Source of the DNA: Paracoccus sp. M683
GTDB lineage: Bacteria > Pseudomonadota > Alphaproteobacteria > Rhodobacterales > Rhodobacteraceae
DNA: 64,000 nt
NCBI RefSeq assembly: GCF_007096355.1
Contig: NZ_VKDF01000002.1
Location: 124,001 to 188,000 of the forward strand
Direction: 5' to 3'
Positions 42,293 through 49,499 of the stretch are shown piece by piece (the first letter of the stretch is position 1; every line of letters starts with the position of its first letter). The position numbers were made by a program, and so were the translations under genes. Below the pieces are notes generated by a model. The model did no database searches and was not told where the DNA came from. It worked only from the letters and a program-made list of their open reading frames with translations.

Positions 42293-43459
42293 ATGACAAT
42301 TCGAAATGTCTATATCCTGGGTGCGGCGCGCACGCCGATGGGCGGATTGCAGGGCGCGTTTGCGGATGTAACCGCCGCCCAGCTGGGCGGGGTCGCCATC
42401 GCCGCCGCGCTGGATCGGGCCGGGGCCGCGCCCGATGCGCCACAGGCGCTGTTGATGGGCTGCGTGCTGCCCGCCGGACAGGGGCAGGCGCCGGCGCGGC
42501 AGGCGGGTTTTGCGGCCGGGCTGCCGCAATCGGTGCCGGCGACCACGCTGAACAAGATGTGCGGGTCGGGCATGCAGGCGGTGATGATGGCCGCCGATCA
42601 GATCCGCGCCGGCAGCGCCGATCTGGTCGTTGCCGGCGGCATGGAAAGCATGACCAATGCCCCCTATCTGCTGCCCAAAATGCGCGGCGGCGCCCGTCTG
42701 GGGCATACGCAGGCGCTGGACCACATGTTCCTGGACGGGCTGGAGGACGCCTATGACAAGGGCCGGCTGATGGGCACCTTCGCCGAGGATTGCGCCAGCG
42801 CCTTCGGCTTTACCCGCGAGGCGCAGGACGATTACGCCCTGGCCAGCCTGAGCCGCGCCAATGCCGCAATCACCAGTGGCAGCTTTGCCGCCGAGATCGC
42901 CCCGGTTACGGTCAACGGACGCAAGGGTGCGGTCGTGGTCGATACCGACGAACAGCCCGGCAATGCCCGGCCCGAAAAGATCCCGACGCTGAAGCCCGCC
43001 TTCCGCAAGGATGGCACGGTGACGGCGGCAAACAGCAGCTCGATTTCGGATGGGGCGGCGGCGCTGGTCGTGGGCGCCCGTGCCGAGGGCGCCATTGCCC
43101 GGATCGTTGGCTATGCCGGCCATGCCCAGGCCCCGGCTGATTTTCCAACGGCGCCGGTTCCCGCAGCCGAAAAGCTGCTGGATCAGATCGGATGGAGCAA
43201 GGATGACGTCGATCTGTGGGAGGTGAACGAGGCCTTTGCCGTTGTTCCCATGGCCTTCATGGCGCGGATGGGCCTGTCCCATGACAAGGTCAACGTGAAT
43301 GGCGGTGCCTGCGCGCTTGGCCATCCGATCGGCGCATCAGGTGCGCGGATCATCGTCACGCTGATCCATGCCTTGCAGGCGCGGGGCGGCAAGCGGGGCG
43401 TGGCCGCGATCTGCATCGGCGGTGGCGAGGGCACGGCCATCGCGGTCGAGCTGGTCTGA
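42293..43459 (+). CDS. Acetyl-CoA C-acyltransferase (thiolase)
   Basis: This 388-residue thiolase has the nucleophile Cys90 in LNKMCGSGMQAV, GGMESMTNAPY, the His in GGACALGHPIGASG, and the second Cys in CIGGGEG. It either condenses two acetyl-CoA to acetoacetyl-CoA or cleaves 3-ketoacyl-CoA. No phaB or other beta-oxidation gene is next to it, so direction is open. CGGAGG precedes the ATG at 42293; the frame is open much further upstream but overlaps the STAS gene there. Confidence 0.93.
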   Translation: MTIRNVYILGAARTPMGGLQGAFADVTAAQLGGVAIAAALDRAGAAPDAPQALLMGCVLPAGQGQAPARQAGFAAGLPQSVPATTLNKMCGSGMQAVMMAADQIRAGSADLVVAGGMESMTNAPYLLPKMRGGARLGHTQALDHMFLDGLEDAYDKGRLMGTFAEDCASAFGFTREAQDDYALASLSRANAAITSGSFAAEIAPVTVNGRKGAVVVDTDEQPGNARPEKIPTLKPAFRKDGTVTAANSSSISDGAAALVVGARAEGAIARIVGYAGHAQAPADFPTAPVPAAEKLLDQIGWSKDDVDLWEVNEAFAVVPMAFMARMGLSHDKVNVNGGACALGHPIGASGARIIVTLIHALQARGGKRGVAAICIGGGEGTAIAVELV

Positions 43460-43504
43460 CCCCGCGCGGAACTGCCGGGCGATCGCCATGCCGGCACGGT
43501 TGGC

Positions 43505-43536
43505 AGCCTCCGGCGGGGATATTTGGCTCAAAGCGA
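43505..43536 (+). repeat. Hairpin repeat, reduced copy (after the thiolase gene)
   Basis: GCCTCCGGCGGGGATATTTGG keeps a short GCC/GGC stem and the GGGATATTT end of the repeat family, in the same orientation as the upstream gene. The longer first hairpin of the full copies is missing. The rest of the 241-bp gap before the ATP-grasp gene shows no gene. Confidence 0.5.
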
Positions 43537-43700
43537 GGGCAGTTTCGTCGCCCGAAATACAGGCAATGCGCGCTGAGCCCCGTGAAACCGTGGAGTTTTT
43601 CGCGGAAACCTGTGCTTGTGTCATAGACATTCGCGCGCCGCATGCTGATCATCGGTCGAAACGGCCGGGTCCGGTAGGTGGTCGCAGTCAGGGGGGCGCA

Positions 43701-45110
43701 ATGAGTTACTATAACGAGATGTTTGAGGGCAAGCAGGTCCGCGAGCCCTATGCCATGCTGCGCGCATGGGTCGATACCATGCCCGACGATTTTCGCCAGA
43801 TGAAGCAGGCCGAGGCCGAGGCGCTGTTTCGCCGCATCGGCATCACCTTTGCCGTTTATGGCGAGGGCGGCGACCCGGACAGGCTGATTCCCTTCGACAT
43901 GATGCCGCGGGTGTTCGAACAGAACGAATGGCGCAAGCTGGAGCGCGGGATCAAGCAGCGGGCGCGGGCGCTGAACGCCTTTTTGCGCGATGTCTATGGC
44001 CGGGCCGAGATCGTCCGCGCCGGGCGCATCCCCGCGCGGCTGGTCTATCAGAACGAAGCCTATGAGAAATCGGTCGTCGGCGTGGTGCCGCCGCGCGGGG
44101 TTTACAGCCATATCATCGGCATCGACCTGGTGCGCACCGGCAAGGACGAGTTCTTCGTGCTGGAGGACAACTGCCGCACGCCATCGGGTGTCAGCTATAT
44201 GCTGGAGAACCGCGAGATCATGATGCGGATGTTCCCGCAATTGTTCCGCAACAACCGGATCGAGCCGGTGGACCAATATCCCGAACTGCTGCGCCGCACG
44301 CTGGAATCGGTGGCCCCGGCGAAATGCGACGGCCGGCCCACCTGTGTGATCCTGACGCCGGGCCATTTCAACAGCGCCTATTACGAACACAGCTTTCTGG
44401 CCAACCTGATGGGCGTAGAGCTGGTCGAGGGACAGGATCTGTTCGTGGATGGCGAGTTTGTCTATATGCGCACGACACAGGGGCCCAAACGTGTCGACGT
44501 GATCTATCGCCGGCTGGACGATCCTTATCTGGACCCGCTGTGTTTCCGCCCCGATTCGATGCTGGGCGTGCCTGGGCTGATGGATGTCTATCGCTCGGGC
44601 GGGGTGTCGATCTGTTCGGCCCCCGGCGCGGGTGTCGCCGATGACAAGGCGATCTATACCTTCGTCCCCGAGATGGTGCGCTTTTATCTGGGGGAAGAGC
44701 CGATCCTGAACAATGTGCAGACATGGACGCTGTGGAAGGATGACGACTATAAATACGTGATGGAGAACCTGCCCGAACTGGTGGTGAAAGAGGTTCATGG
44801 CTCGGGCGGCTATGGCATGCTGGTCGGGCCGAAATCGACCAAGGCCGAGGTCGAGGAGTTTCGAAAGAAGATCGAGGCCAATCCCGGCAACTATATCGCC
44901 CAGCCCACCTTGTCGCTGTCGACCTGCCCCACGTTTGTCGAGGAGGGCATCGCGCCCCGGCATGTCGATCTGCGCCCCTTCTGCCTGTGCGGCGACCGGA
45001 TCGAACTGGTGCCGGGCGGGTTGACCCGCGTGGCCCTGCGCGAAGGGTCGCTGGTGGTGAACTCGTCGCAAGGCGGGGGGGTCAAGGATACCTGGGTCCT
45101 GTCGGAATAG
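43701..45110 (+). CDS. Circularly permuted ATP-grasp protein (DUF404/DUF407)
   Basis: This 469-residue protein carries the permuted ATP-grasp ligase fold. Recognisable segments are FEQNEWRKLERGIKQRARALNAFL, FFVLEDNCRTPSGVSYMLENR, and the ATP-binding part VVKEVHGSGGYGMLVG followed by YIAQPTLSLSTCP and DLRPFCL. Such enzymes are predicted to form amide bonds, probably peptide or glutamate attachment. It is followed at 12 bp by an alpha-E protein and then a transglutaminase, a conserved trio. The start at 43701 has GGGGGG upstream. Confidence 0.92.
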   Translation: MSYYNEMFEGKQVREPYAMLRAWVDTMPDDFRQMKQAEAEALFRRIGITFAVYGEGGDPDRLIPFDMMPRVFEQNEWRKLERGIKQRARALNAFLRDVYGRAEIVRAGRIPARLVYQNEAYEKSVVGVVPPRGVYSHIIGIDLVRTGKDEFFVLEDNCRTPSGVSYMLENREIMMRMFPQLFRNNRIEPVDQYPELLRRTLESVAPAKCDGRPTCVILTPGHFNSAYYEHSFLANLMGVELVEGQDLFVDGEFVYMRTTQGPKRVDVIYRRLDDPYLDPLCFRPDSMLGVPGLMDVYRSGGVSICSAPGAGVADDKAIYTFVPEMVRFYLGEEPILNNVQTWTLWKDDDYKYVMENLPELVVKEVHGSGGYGMLVGPKSTKAEVEEFRKKIEANPGNYIAQPTLSLSTCPTFVEEGIAPRHVDLRPFCLCGDRIELVPGGLTRVALREGSLVVNSSQGGGVKDTWVLSE

Positions 45111-45122
45111 GGGGAAGACGAA

Positions 45123-46079
45123 ATGCTTAGCCGTACCGCCGCCAACCTGTTCTGGATGGGCCGCCATCTGGAACGTGCCGAAACCGCTGCCCGGCTGATC
45201 GACGTGGGCCAGCGCATCACCCTGCTGCCCAATACCGAGCAGGGCTATCAGAACGAATGGACCTCTCTGTTGCAGGCCTCGGGCACGGCCGATGCCTTTG
45301 CCGCGAAATATGGCGAGGTCACGCAGGAGAAGATCGAAGAATTCTTGTTCTTTGACCGCGAAAACCCGTCATCCGTGGTTTATTGCCTTGAAAAAGCGCG
45401 TGAAAGCGGCCGGATAGTGAGAACCGCGCTGACCGGGCAGGTCTGGGACGCGCTGAATGTCGCCTATCAGGAACTGCGCCGGATGGAGCGGATTCCGCGC
45501 GGCAAGCTGGACACGGCCGAGATGACCGAGTTCACCACCCGCCATGCCTCGACCGTGCGGGGGGCGATCAACGCCACCCAATTGCGCAATGATGGCTGGC
45601 ATTTCATGAATCTCGGCTATGGTCTGGAACGGGCCGATGCGACCGCCCGGCTGCTGGACGTCAAATATTTCGTGCTGTTGCCGCGGATCGAATTTGTCGG
45701 TTCGGGCTTGGATACCTATCAATGGCAGGTAATCTTGCGGGCTTTGTCGGCGCATCGGGCCTTTCACTGGGCCTATGGCGGCGATGTCACGGCCGGCCGC
45801 GTAGCCGATTTCCTGATCCTGAACGGGGAAAGCCCGCGTTCGCTGATCACCTCGCTTTACGAGGCGGTCTGGCATCTGGAAGGCCTGGCGCGACGTTATG
45901 GGGATCAGGTGCCAACGACGGCGCGCGACAAATCGCGCGAGGTGCTGGATCGCTTGCAGAACCAACAGATCGACACGATCTTCGATGATGGGCTGCACGA
46001 ATTCCTGACCTGGTTCATCACCGAGATCGGCAATATCGCGACGCTGACACATCAGGATTATCTGCGGGGGGGATCCTAG
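45123..46079 (+). CDS. Alpha-E domain protein (DUF403)
   Basis: This 318-residue, mostly helical protein opens with MLSRTAANLFWMGRHLERAETAARL, and its middle repeats GLERADATARLLDVKYF, so the ERA-TAR-L motif appears twice. The biochemical role is unknown. The gene always accompanies the ATP-grasp partner, as here, suggesting a carrier, scaffold or substrate-binding partner for the predicted ligase. Confidence 0.9.
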   Translation: MLSRTAANLFWMGRHLERAETAARLIDVGQRITLLPNTEQGYQNEWTSLLQASGTADAFAAKYGEVTQEKIEEFLFFDRENPSSVVYCLEKARESGRIVRTALTGQVWDALNVAYQELRRMERIPRGKLDTAEMTEFTTRHASTVRGAINATQLRNDGWHFMNLGYGLERADATARLLDVKYFVLLPRIEFVGSGLDTYQWQVILRALSAHRAFHWAYGGDVTAGRVADFLILNGESPRSLITSLYEAVWHLEGLARRYGDQVPTTARDKSREVLDRLQNQQIDTIFDDGLHEFLTWFITEIGNIATLTHQDYLRGGS

Positions 46080-46082
46080 GCC

Positions 46083-46892
46083 ATGAAGTTGCAGATTTCG
46101 CACGAGACGGTCTATGGCTATGACCAACCGATCCGTAACCTGGTGCAAAGCCTGCGGCTGACGCCGTCGGTCTTTGAGGGGCAAAAGACCCATGAATGGG
46201 AGATCGACGTGACCGGCGGCATGCGCGGCCCCGGTTTTCGCGACGGTGCCGGCGACTGGATCGAGGGCTGGACCGTTCGCGGCCCGGTTCAAGAGGTGAC
46301 GGTGCGGATTTCAGGCAGGGTGGATACCCGTGACACGGCGGGCGTGCTGCGCGGCCACCGCGAGATGATTCACCCGCTTGCCTATCTGCGCGACACCCGG
46401 CCCACGCGCGCAGATGACGGTCTGCGCGATCTGGCGGCCCAGGTCGGCGGCTCGGCCGACCTGCTGGACCTGTCGCACAAGCTGTCGGGTGCGGTGGCCG
46501 ATGCCATTCGCTATACGAACGGCTCGACCCATGCCGCGACCACCGCAGCCGAGGCGCTGGCCCTGGGCGAGGGCGTGTGTCAAGACCACGCCCATGCGCT
46601 GATCGCTGTGGCACGGGAACGCGATCTGCCGGCGCGCTATGTGTCGGGTTATCTGCATTCGACACAAGACGGCCAGTCACATGACGCCGCCCATGCCTGG
46701 GCCGAGATTTTTGTGGACGGGCTGGGCTGGGTTGGGTTCGACGCGGCCAATCGCTGCTGTCCTGACGAACGCTATGTTCGGCTTGGTTCGGGGCTGGATG
46801 CGCAGGATGCGGCCCCGATCCGCGGCGTGGCCATGGGGACCGGAACCGAGAAACTGGCCGTCGCCGTGCGGGTCGAGGAACTGGCGCAATAG
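46083..46892 (+). CDS. Transglutaminase-like cysteine protease
   Basis: This 269-residue protein has an N-terminal bacterial transglutaminase-associated region (LQISHETVYGYDQPIRN) and a catalytic core. The Cys is in ALGEGVCQDHAHALIAVAR, the His in DAAHAWAEIF, and the Asp in WVGFDAANRC, a complete Cys-His-Asp triad. In the ATP-grasp trio it is predicted to hydrolyse or transfer the amide made by the ligase. It begins 3 bp after the alpha-E gene. Confidence 0.9.
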   Translation: MKLQISHETVYGYDQPIRNLVQSLRLTPSVFEGQKTHEWEIDVTGGMRGPGFRDGAGDWIEGWTVRGPVQEVTVRISGRVDTRDTAGVLRGHREMIHPLAYLRDTRPTRADDGLRDLAAQVGGSADLLDLSHKLSGAVADAIRYTNGSTHAATTAAEALALGEGVCQDHAHALIAVARERDLPARYVSGYLHSTQDGQSHDAAHAWAEIFVDGLGWVGFDAANRCCPDERYVRLGSGLDAQDAAPIRGVAMGTGTEKLAVAVRVEELAQ

Positions 46893-46959
46893 TCGCGTTT
46901 TGATATGCGCGCGACCGGCATTCCGGCCAGGGGTGCCGGTCGTGATTTCGGTGGAAATC

Positions 46960-47035
46960 TGGTGGAGCCAAGGGGAGTCGAACCCCTGGCCTCATCATTG
47001 CGAACGATGCGCTCTACCAACTGAGCTATGGCCCC
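46960..47035 (-). tRNA. tRNA-Ala (anticodon CGC)
   Basis: The minus strand folds as a full cloverleaf. The acceptor stem GGGGCCA pairs with TGGCTCC, with one G-T pair. The D-arm is GCTCAGTTGGTAGAGC, the anticodon loop TTCGCAA gives CGC, and the T-arm holds GGTTCGACTCC. The discriminator A is followed by an encoded CCA. Anticodon CGC reads the GCG alanine codon, common in this GC-rich DNA. Confidence 0.96.
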
Positions 47036-47045
47036 ATCCGCCGGT

Positions 47046-47074
47046 TTTTTGAACCGCGGCGATACGCTTGTCAA
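47046..47074 (-). promoter_or_regulatory. Possible promoter of tRNA-Ala
   Basis: A perfect TTGACA lies on the minus strand at 47074-47069. At a 17-bp spacing the -10 position reads CAAAAA (47051-47046), which is poor but AT-rich in a GC-rich context, 10 bp before the tRNA. The remaining 258-bp gap up to trxC contains no gene that I can support. Confidence 0.35.
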
Positions 47075-47293
47075 GCGGCCTTCACTGGCAGCGCCTGTGC
47101 AATCGCAACTGTCACCACTTTGCGGTGAGGGCCGGATCAGCAGGTGAGGATGCGGTCTGCCGGGAATCCGCTGCCGCGACCGATGCGGCGGCGACAATTG
47201 ACGAAGGGCGGGTGGGCAAAGTGCGGGGCGAAGGCCGGCCATGGCGCCGGCTGCACCGTCAATCCGGCCCTGCGCACCGCGATCGGGACAAGA

Positions 47294-47737
47294 TCAACGC
47301 CCCGTCATTGCAGCTTCGACGAACCGGACCAGATCAGCCGCCGGACGGGCACCGGACAGCCGTGCGATTTCGCGGCCCTGTCGGAACAGGATAAAGGCCG
47401 GGATGCCCTTGATGTTCCACCGCACCGTCGCCGCAGGTTCGCGTTCCGTGTCGATCTTGACCAACCGTGCCCGGCCTTTCAACTGGGTCGCGGCCTTGTC
47501 GAACTCTGGCGCCATAGCCCGACAGGGGCCGCACCATGGCGCCCAGAAATCGACCAGCAAGGGCAACCCATCGGAGCGCGCCGCCTTGTCCAGCGTATCG
47601 AAATCAACCGCGACCGGCTTGCCCGGCAGCAGGCCCGCGCCGCAGGTGCCGCATTTCGGCCCAGAGCCAAGCCTATCCGAAGGCACGGCATTGACCTGGA
47701 GGCATTCCAGGCAGGTCAGTTTCAGCTTTTCGGCCAT
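47294..47737 (-). CDS. trxC: Thioredoxin 2 (TrxC)
   Basis: This 147-residue thioredoxin has an N-terminal zinc finger (Cys9, Cys12, Cys29, Cys32 in CLEC and CGTC) and the active site WCGPC (Cys69/Cys72). The cis-proline loop is KGIPAFI. TrxC reduces disulfides during oxidative stress and is more robust than TrxA. It is divergent from the XRE-cupin regulator gene. Confidence 0.95.
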   Translation of the reverse strand: MAEKLKLTCLECLQVNAVPSDRLGSGPKCGTCGAGLLPGKPVAVDFDTLDKAARSDGLPLLVDFWAPWCGPCRAMAPEFDKAATQLKGRARLVKIDTEREPAATVRWNIKGIPAFILFRQGREIARLSGARPAADLVRFVEAAMTGR

Positions 47738-47838
47738 CGCCGTATCCTTACATCGCGGTTTTGCGACATATCTGCGCGGTGTATCGCCGCTTCAAGTGCT
47801 CGGGGCGGGATCGGAACTTGTGCAGGCGCCTGGCGCTG

Positions 47839-47874
47839 TTGCTATCGTTCGATTTTGTCTACTATATTATGATG
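47839..47874 (+). promoter_or_regulatory. Promoter of the XRE-cupin gene, probably giving a leaderless mRNA
   Basis: TTGCTA (47839-47844) and TATATT (47863-47868) are 18 bp apart. The start site expected from this -10 is about 47875, exactly the third of three consecutive ATGs, and no ribosome site is seen. The -10 overlaps ATATTATGATG (47864-47874), an 11-bp sequence repeated exactly at 48493-48503 before the acetyltransferase gene. This suggests a shared operator and autoregulation. Confidence 0.55.
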
Positions 47875-48441
47875 ATGACACATTCTGATGACCTTGATGC
47901 ACGGATCGGTGCGCGCGTCCGTGCCGAACGCGAAAGTCGCGGCTGGTCACTGACTGACCTGGCCAAGCGCGCCCTTGTTTCGCGGGCGATGATCCACAAG
48001 GTTGAACGCGGTGAAAGCAGCCCCACCGCAAATCTGCTGGCCAAGCTGTCGGGCGCCTTTGGGCTTAGTATGTCGACCCTGATGGCGCGGGCCGAACTTG
48101 GGCAGGGAAGGCTTTTGCGCAAGCAAGATCAGCCGGTCTGGACCGACCCGGTTACCGGCTATCTGCGCCGCCACGTCTCGCCACGGTCAGAAATGCCATT
48201 GGATTTGGTGCATGTCACGCTGCCGCCGGGGCAAGAGGTGCCGATGCCCGCATCTGCCTTTGCCTTCATCCGCCAGCTTATCTGGGTTCTGGATGGCAAC
48301 CTTGTCTTTGTCGAGGGACCGGCCCGGCATGAGATGCAGTCAGGTGACTGCCTTGAACTGGGCCCGCCCGCTGACTGTGTGTTCCGCAACGAAAGCGACC
48401 GCCCTTGTCTTTATGCTGTCGCAGTGCTGCGAAACAGCTGA
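47875..48441 (+). CDS. XRE-family regulator with C-terminal cupin domain
   Basis: This 188-residue regulator has an N-terminal HTH (SLTDLAKRALVSRAMIHKVERG) and a C-terminal cupin sensor (LPPGQEVPM, QLIWVLDGNLVFVEGP and GDCLELGPPADCVF). Proteins of this type repress genes for small-molecule modification or transport. Starts at 47869 and 47872 would add one or two Met; 47875 fits the predicted transcription start. It probably controls itself and the acetyltransferase-exporter pair downstream. Confidence 0.9.
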   Translation: MTHSDDLDARIGARVRAERESRGWSLTDLAKRALVSRAMIHKVERGESSPTANLLAKLSGAFGLSMSTLMARAELGQGRLLRKQDQPVWTDPVTGYLRRHVSPRSEMPLDLVHVTLPPGQEVPMPASAFAFIRQLIWVLDGNLVFVEGPARHEMQSGDCLELGPPADCVFRNESDRPCLYAVAVLRNS

Positions 48442-48461
48442 TCCGTCCTGTCGCAGATCGT

Positions 48462-48506
48462 TGACATTACATCTAATATAGTGGACCGAATGATATTATG
48501 ATGTCA
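48462..48506. promoter_or_regulatory. Operator/promoter region of the acetyltransferase gene
   Basis: An inverted arrangement TGACAT (48462-48467) and TAATAT (48474-48479) faces ATATTA-TG-ATGTCA (48493-48506). The right arm contains the 11-bp ATATTATGATG shared with the XRE promoter, and TATTAT (48494-48499) could be the -10. This is the likely binding site of the XRE-cupin protein. Confidence 0.5.
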
Positions 48507-48517
48507 TTGGGTGCAGC

Positions 48518-49048
48518 ATGATGATTCGAGATGCAGAAGGCAGGGATATCGCCGGAATAACGGCGATCTATAACGACGCGGTAGAACGGACGACCGCGAT
48601 CTGGAACGACGCCAAGGTCGACATTGCCAATCGCACGAACTGGTTGGCCGAGCGGCGGCACGCGGGCTATCCGGTGCTGGTCGCGGTGGACGACGCCGGC
48701 GAGGTTCTGGGCTATGCCTCATTTGGTGATTGGCGCGCCTTTGACGGCTATCGCCACACGGTCGAACACTCAGTCTATGTCCGAAACGATCAGCGCGGCG
48801 CGGGCATCGGGGCGGCGCTGATGCAGGTGCTGATCGACCGGGCGCGACAGGCTGGCAAGCACGTCATGGTGGCGGGGATTGAGGCCGGAAATACCGGATC
48901 AATCAGGCTGCATAAAAAATTGGGCTTCCAGCAGGTTGGGCTGTTGAAACAGGTCGGCACCAAATTCGGCAACTGGCTTGACCTGACCCTTCTGCAACTG
49001 TTGCTGGACGACCGCGCCACCCCTGATCTGACAAAGGCCGCGCCATGA
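48518..49048 (+). CDS. GNAT N-acetyltransferase, phosphinothricin/methionine-sulfoximine type
   Basis: This 176-residue acetyltransferase has the substrate-side IYNDAVERTTAIWNDAKVD opening typical of the PAT/MnaT group, which acetylates amino-acid analogues. The acetyl-CoA motif A is VRNDQRGAGIGAALMQVLID, followed by AGIEAGNTGSIRLHKKLGF. It overlaps the exporter gene by 4 bp. Resistance to, or detoxification of, an amino-acid-like compound is the likely role. Confidence 0.9.
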   Translation: MMIRDAEGRDIAGITAIYNDAVERTTAIWNDAKVDIANRTNWLAERRHAGYPVLVAVDDAGEVLGYASFGDWRAFDGYRHTVEHSVYVRNDQRGAGIGAALMQVLIDRARQAGKHVMVAGIEAGNTGSIRLHKKLGFQQVGLLKQVGTKFGNWLDLTLLQLLLDDRATPDLTKAAP

Positions 49049-49491
49049 CCGTTTTTCTGTTCTTCATCCTTGTTGCCGCAGGCGCCGCACTGGTCGTGCA
49101 GAATATCATCATGATGCAGATGTCAGTGCGGGCATCGACCATCCTGATCGTCTTGCTGATGAATTCCGCCGTCGGGCTGGTTTTGTTGTCGGCCCTGCTG
49201 ATTGCGCGAACCGGGTTTGGCGGCATCCGCGAGCTTGTCAGCGGCTTTCAGCCCTGGGCGATCCTGCCCGGCCTGCTGGGGACGTTCTTCGTTTTCGCCA
49301 GTCTGCTGGGCTATCAACGGGTAGGGGCGGCGGCGACGGTTTCCATCCTCGTCGCCAGCCAGTTGCTTCTGGGCCTGACCGTCGATCTTGCCCGAACAGG
49401 CAGCCCGTCGCCTGTGACGCATCTGCCCTCGCTCGTCGGTGCCGCGCTGCTGGTTCTGGGCGCCTATCTGGTCGTGTCTCGCAGTATCTGA
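49045..49491 (+). CDS. Small DMT-superfamily transporter (DUF606/YdcZ-like)
   Basis: This 148-residue membrane protein has five hydrophobic segments (about residues 1-20, 31-53, 69-89, 93-112 and 127-146). The sequences NIIMMQMSVRAS and LGYQRVGAAATVSILVASQLLLGL match the DUF606 family in the drug/metabolite transporter superfamily. Coupled to the acetyltransferase by ATGA, it may export the acetylated product. It converges on gcvP with a 8-bp gap. Confidence 0.85.
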   Translation: MTVFLFFILVAAGAALVVQNIIMMQMSVRASTILIVLLMNSAVGLVLLSALLIARTGFGGIRELVSGFQPWAILPGLLGTFFVFASLLGYQRVGAAATVSILVASQLLLGLTVDLARTGSPSPVTHLPSLVGAALLVLGAYLVVSRSI

Positions 49492-49499
49492 GCGGCGGA

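Noticed and set aside
46960..47035. Possible integration site at tRNA-Ala
   Set aside because: No integrase gene, no duplicated tRNA 3' end and no change in gene content around it.
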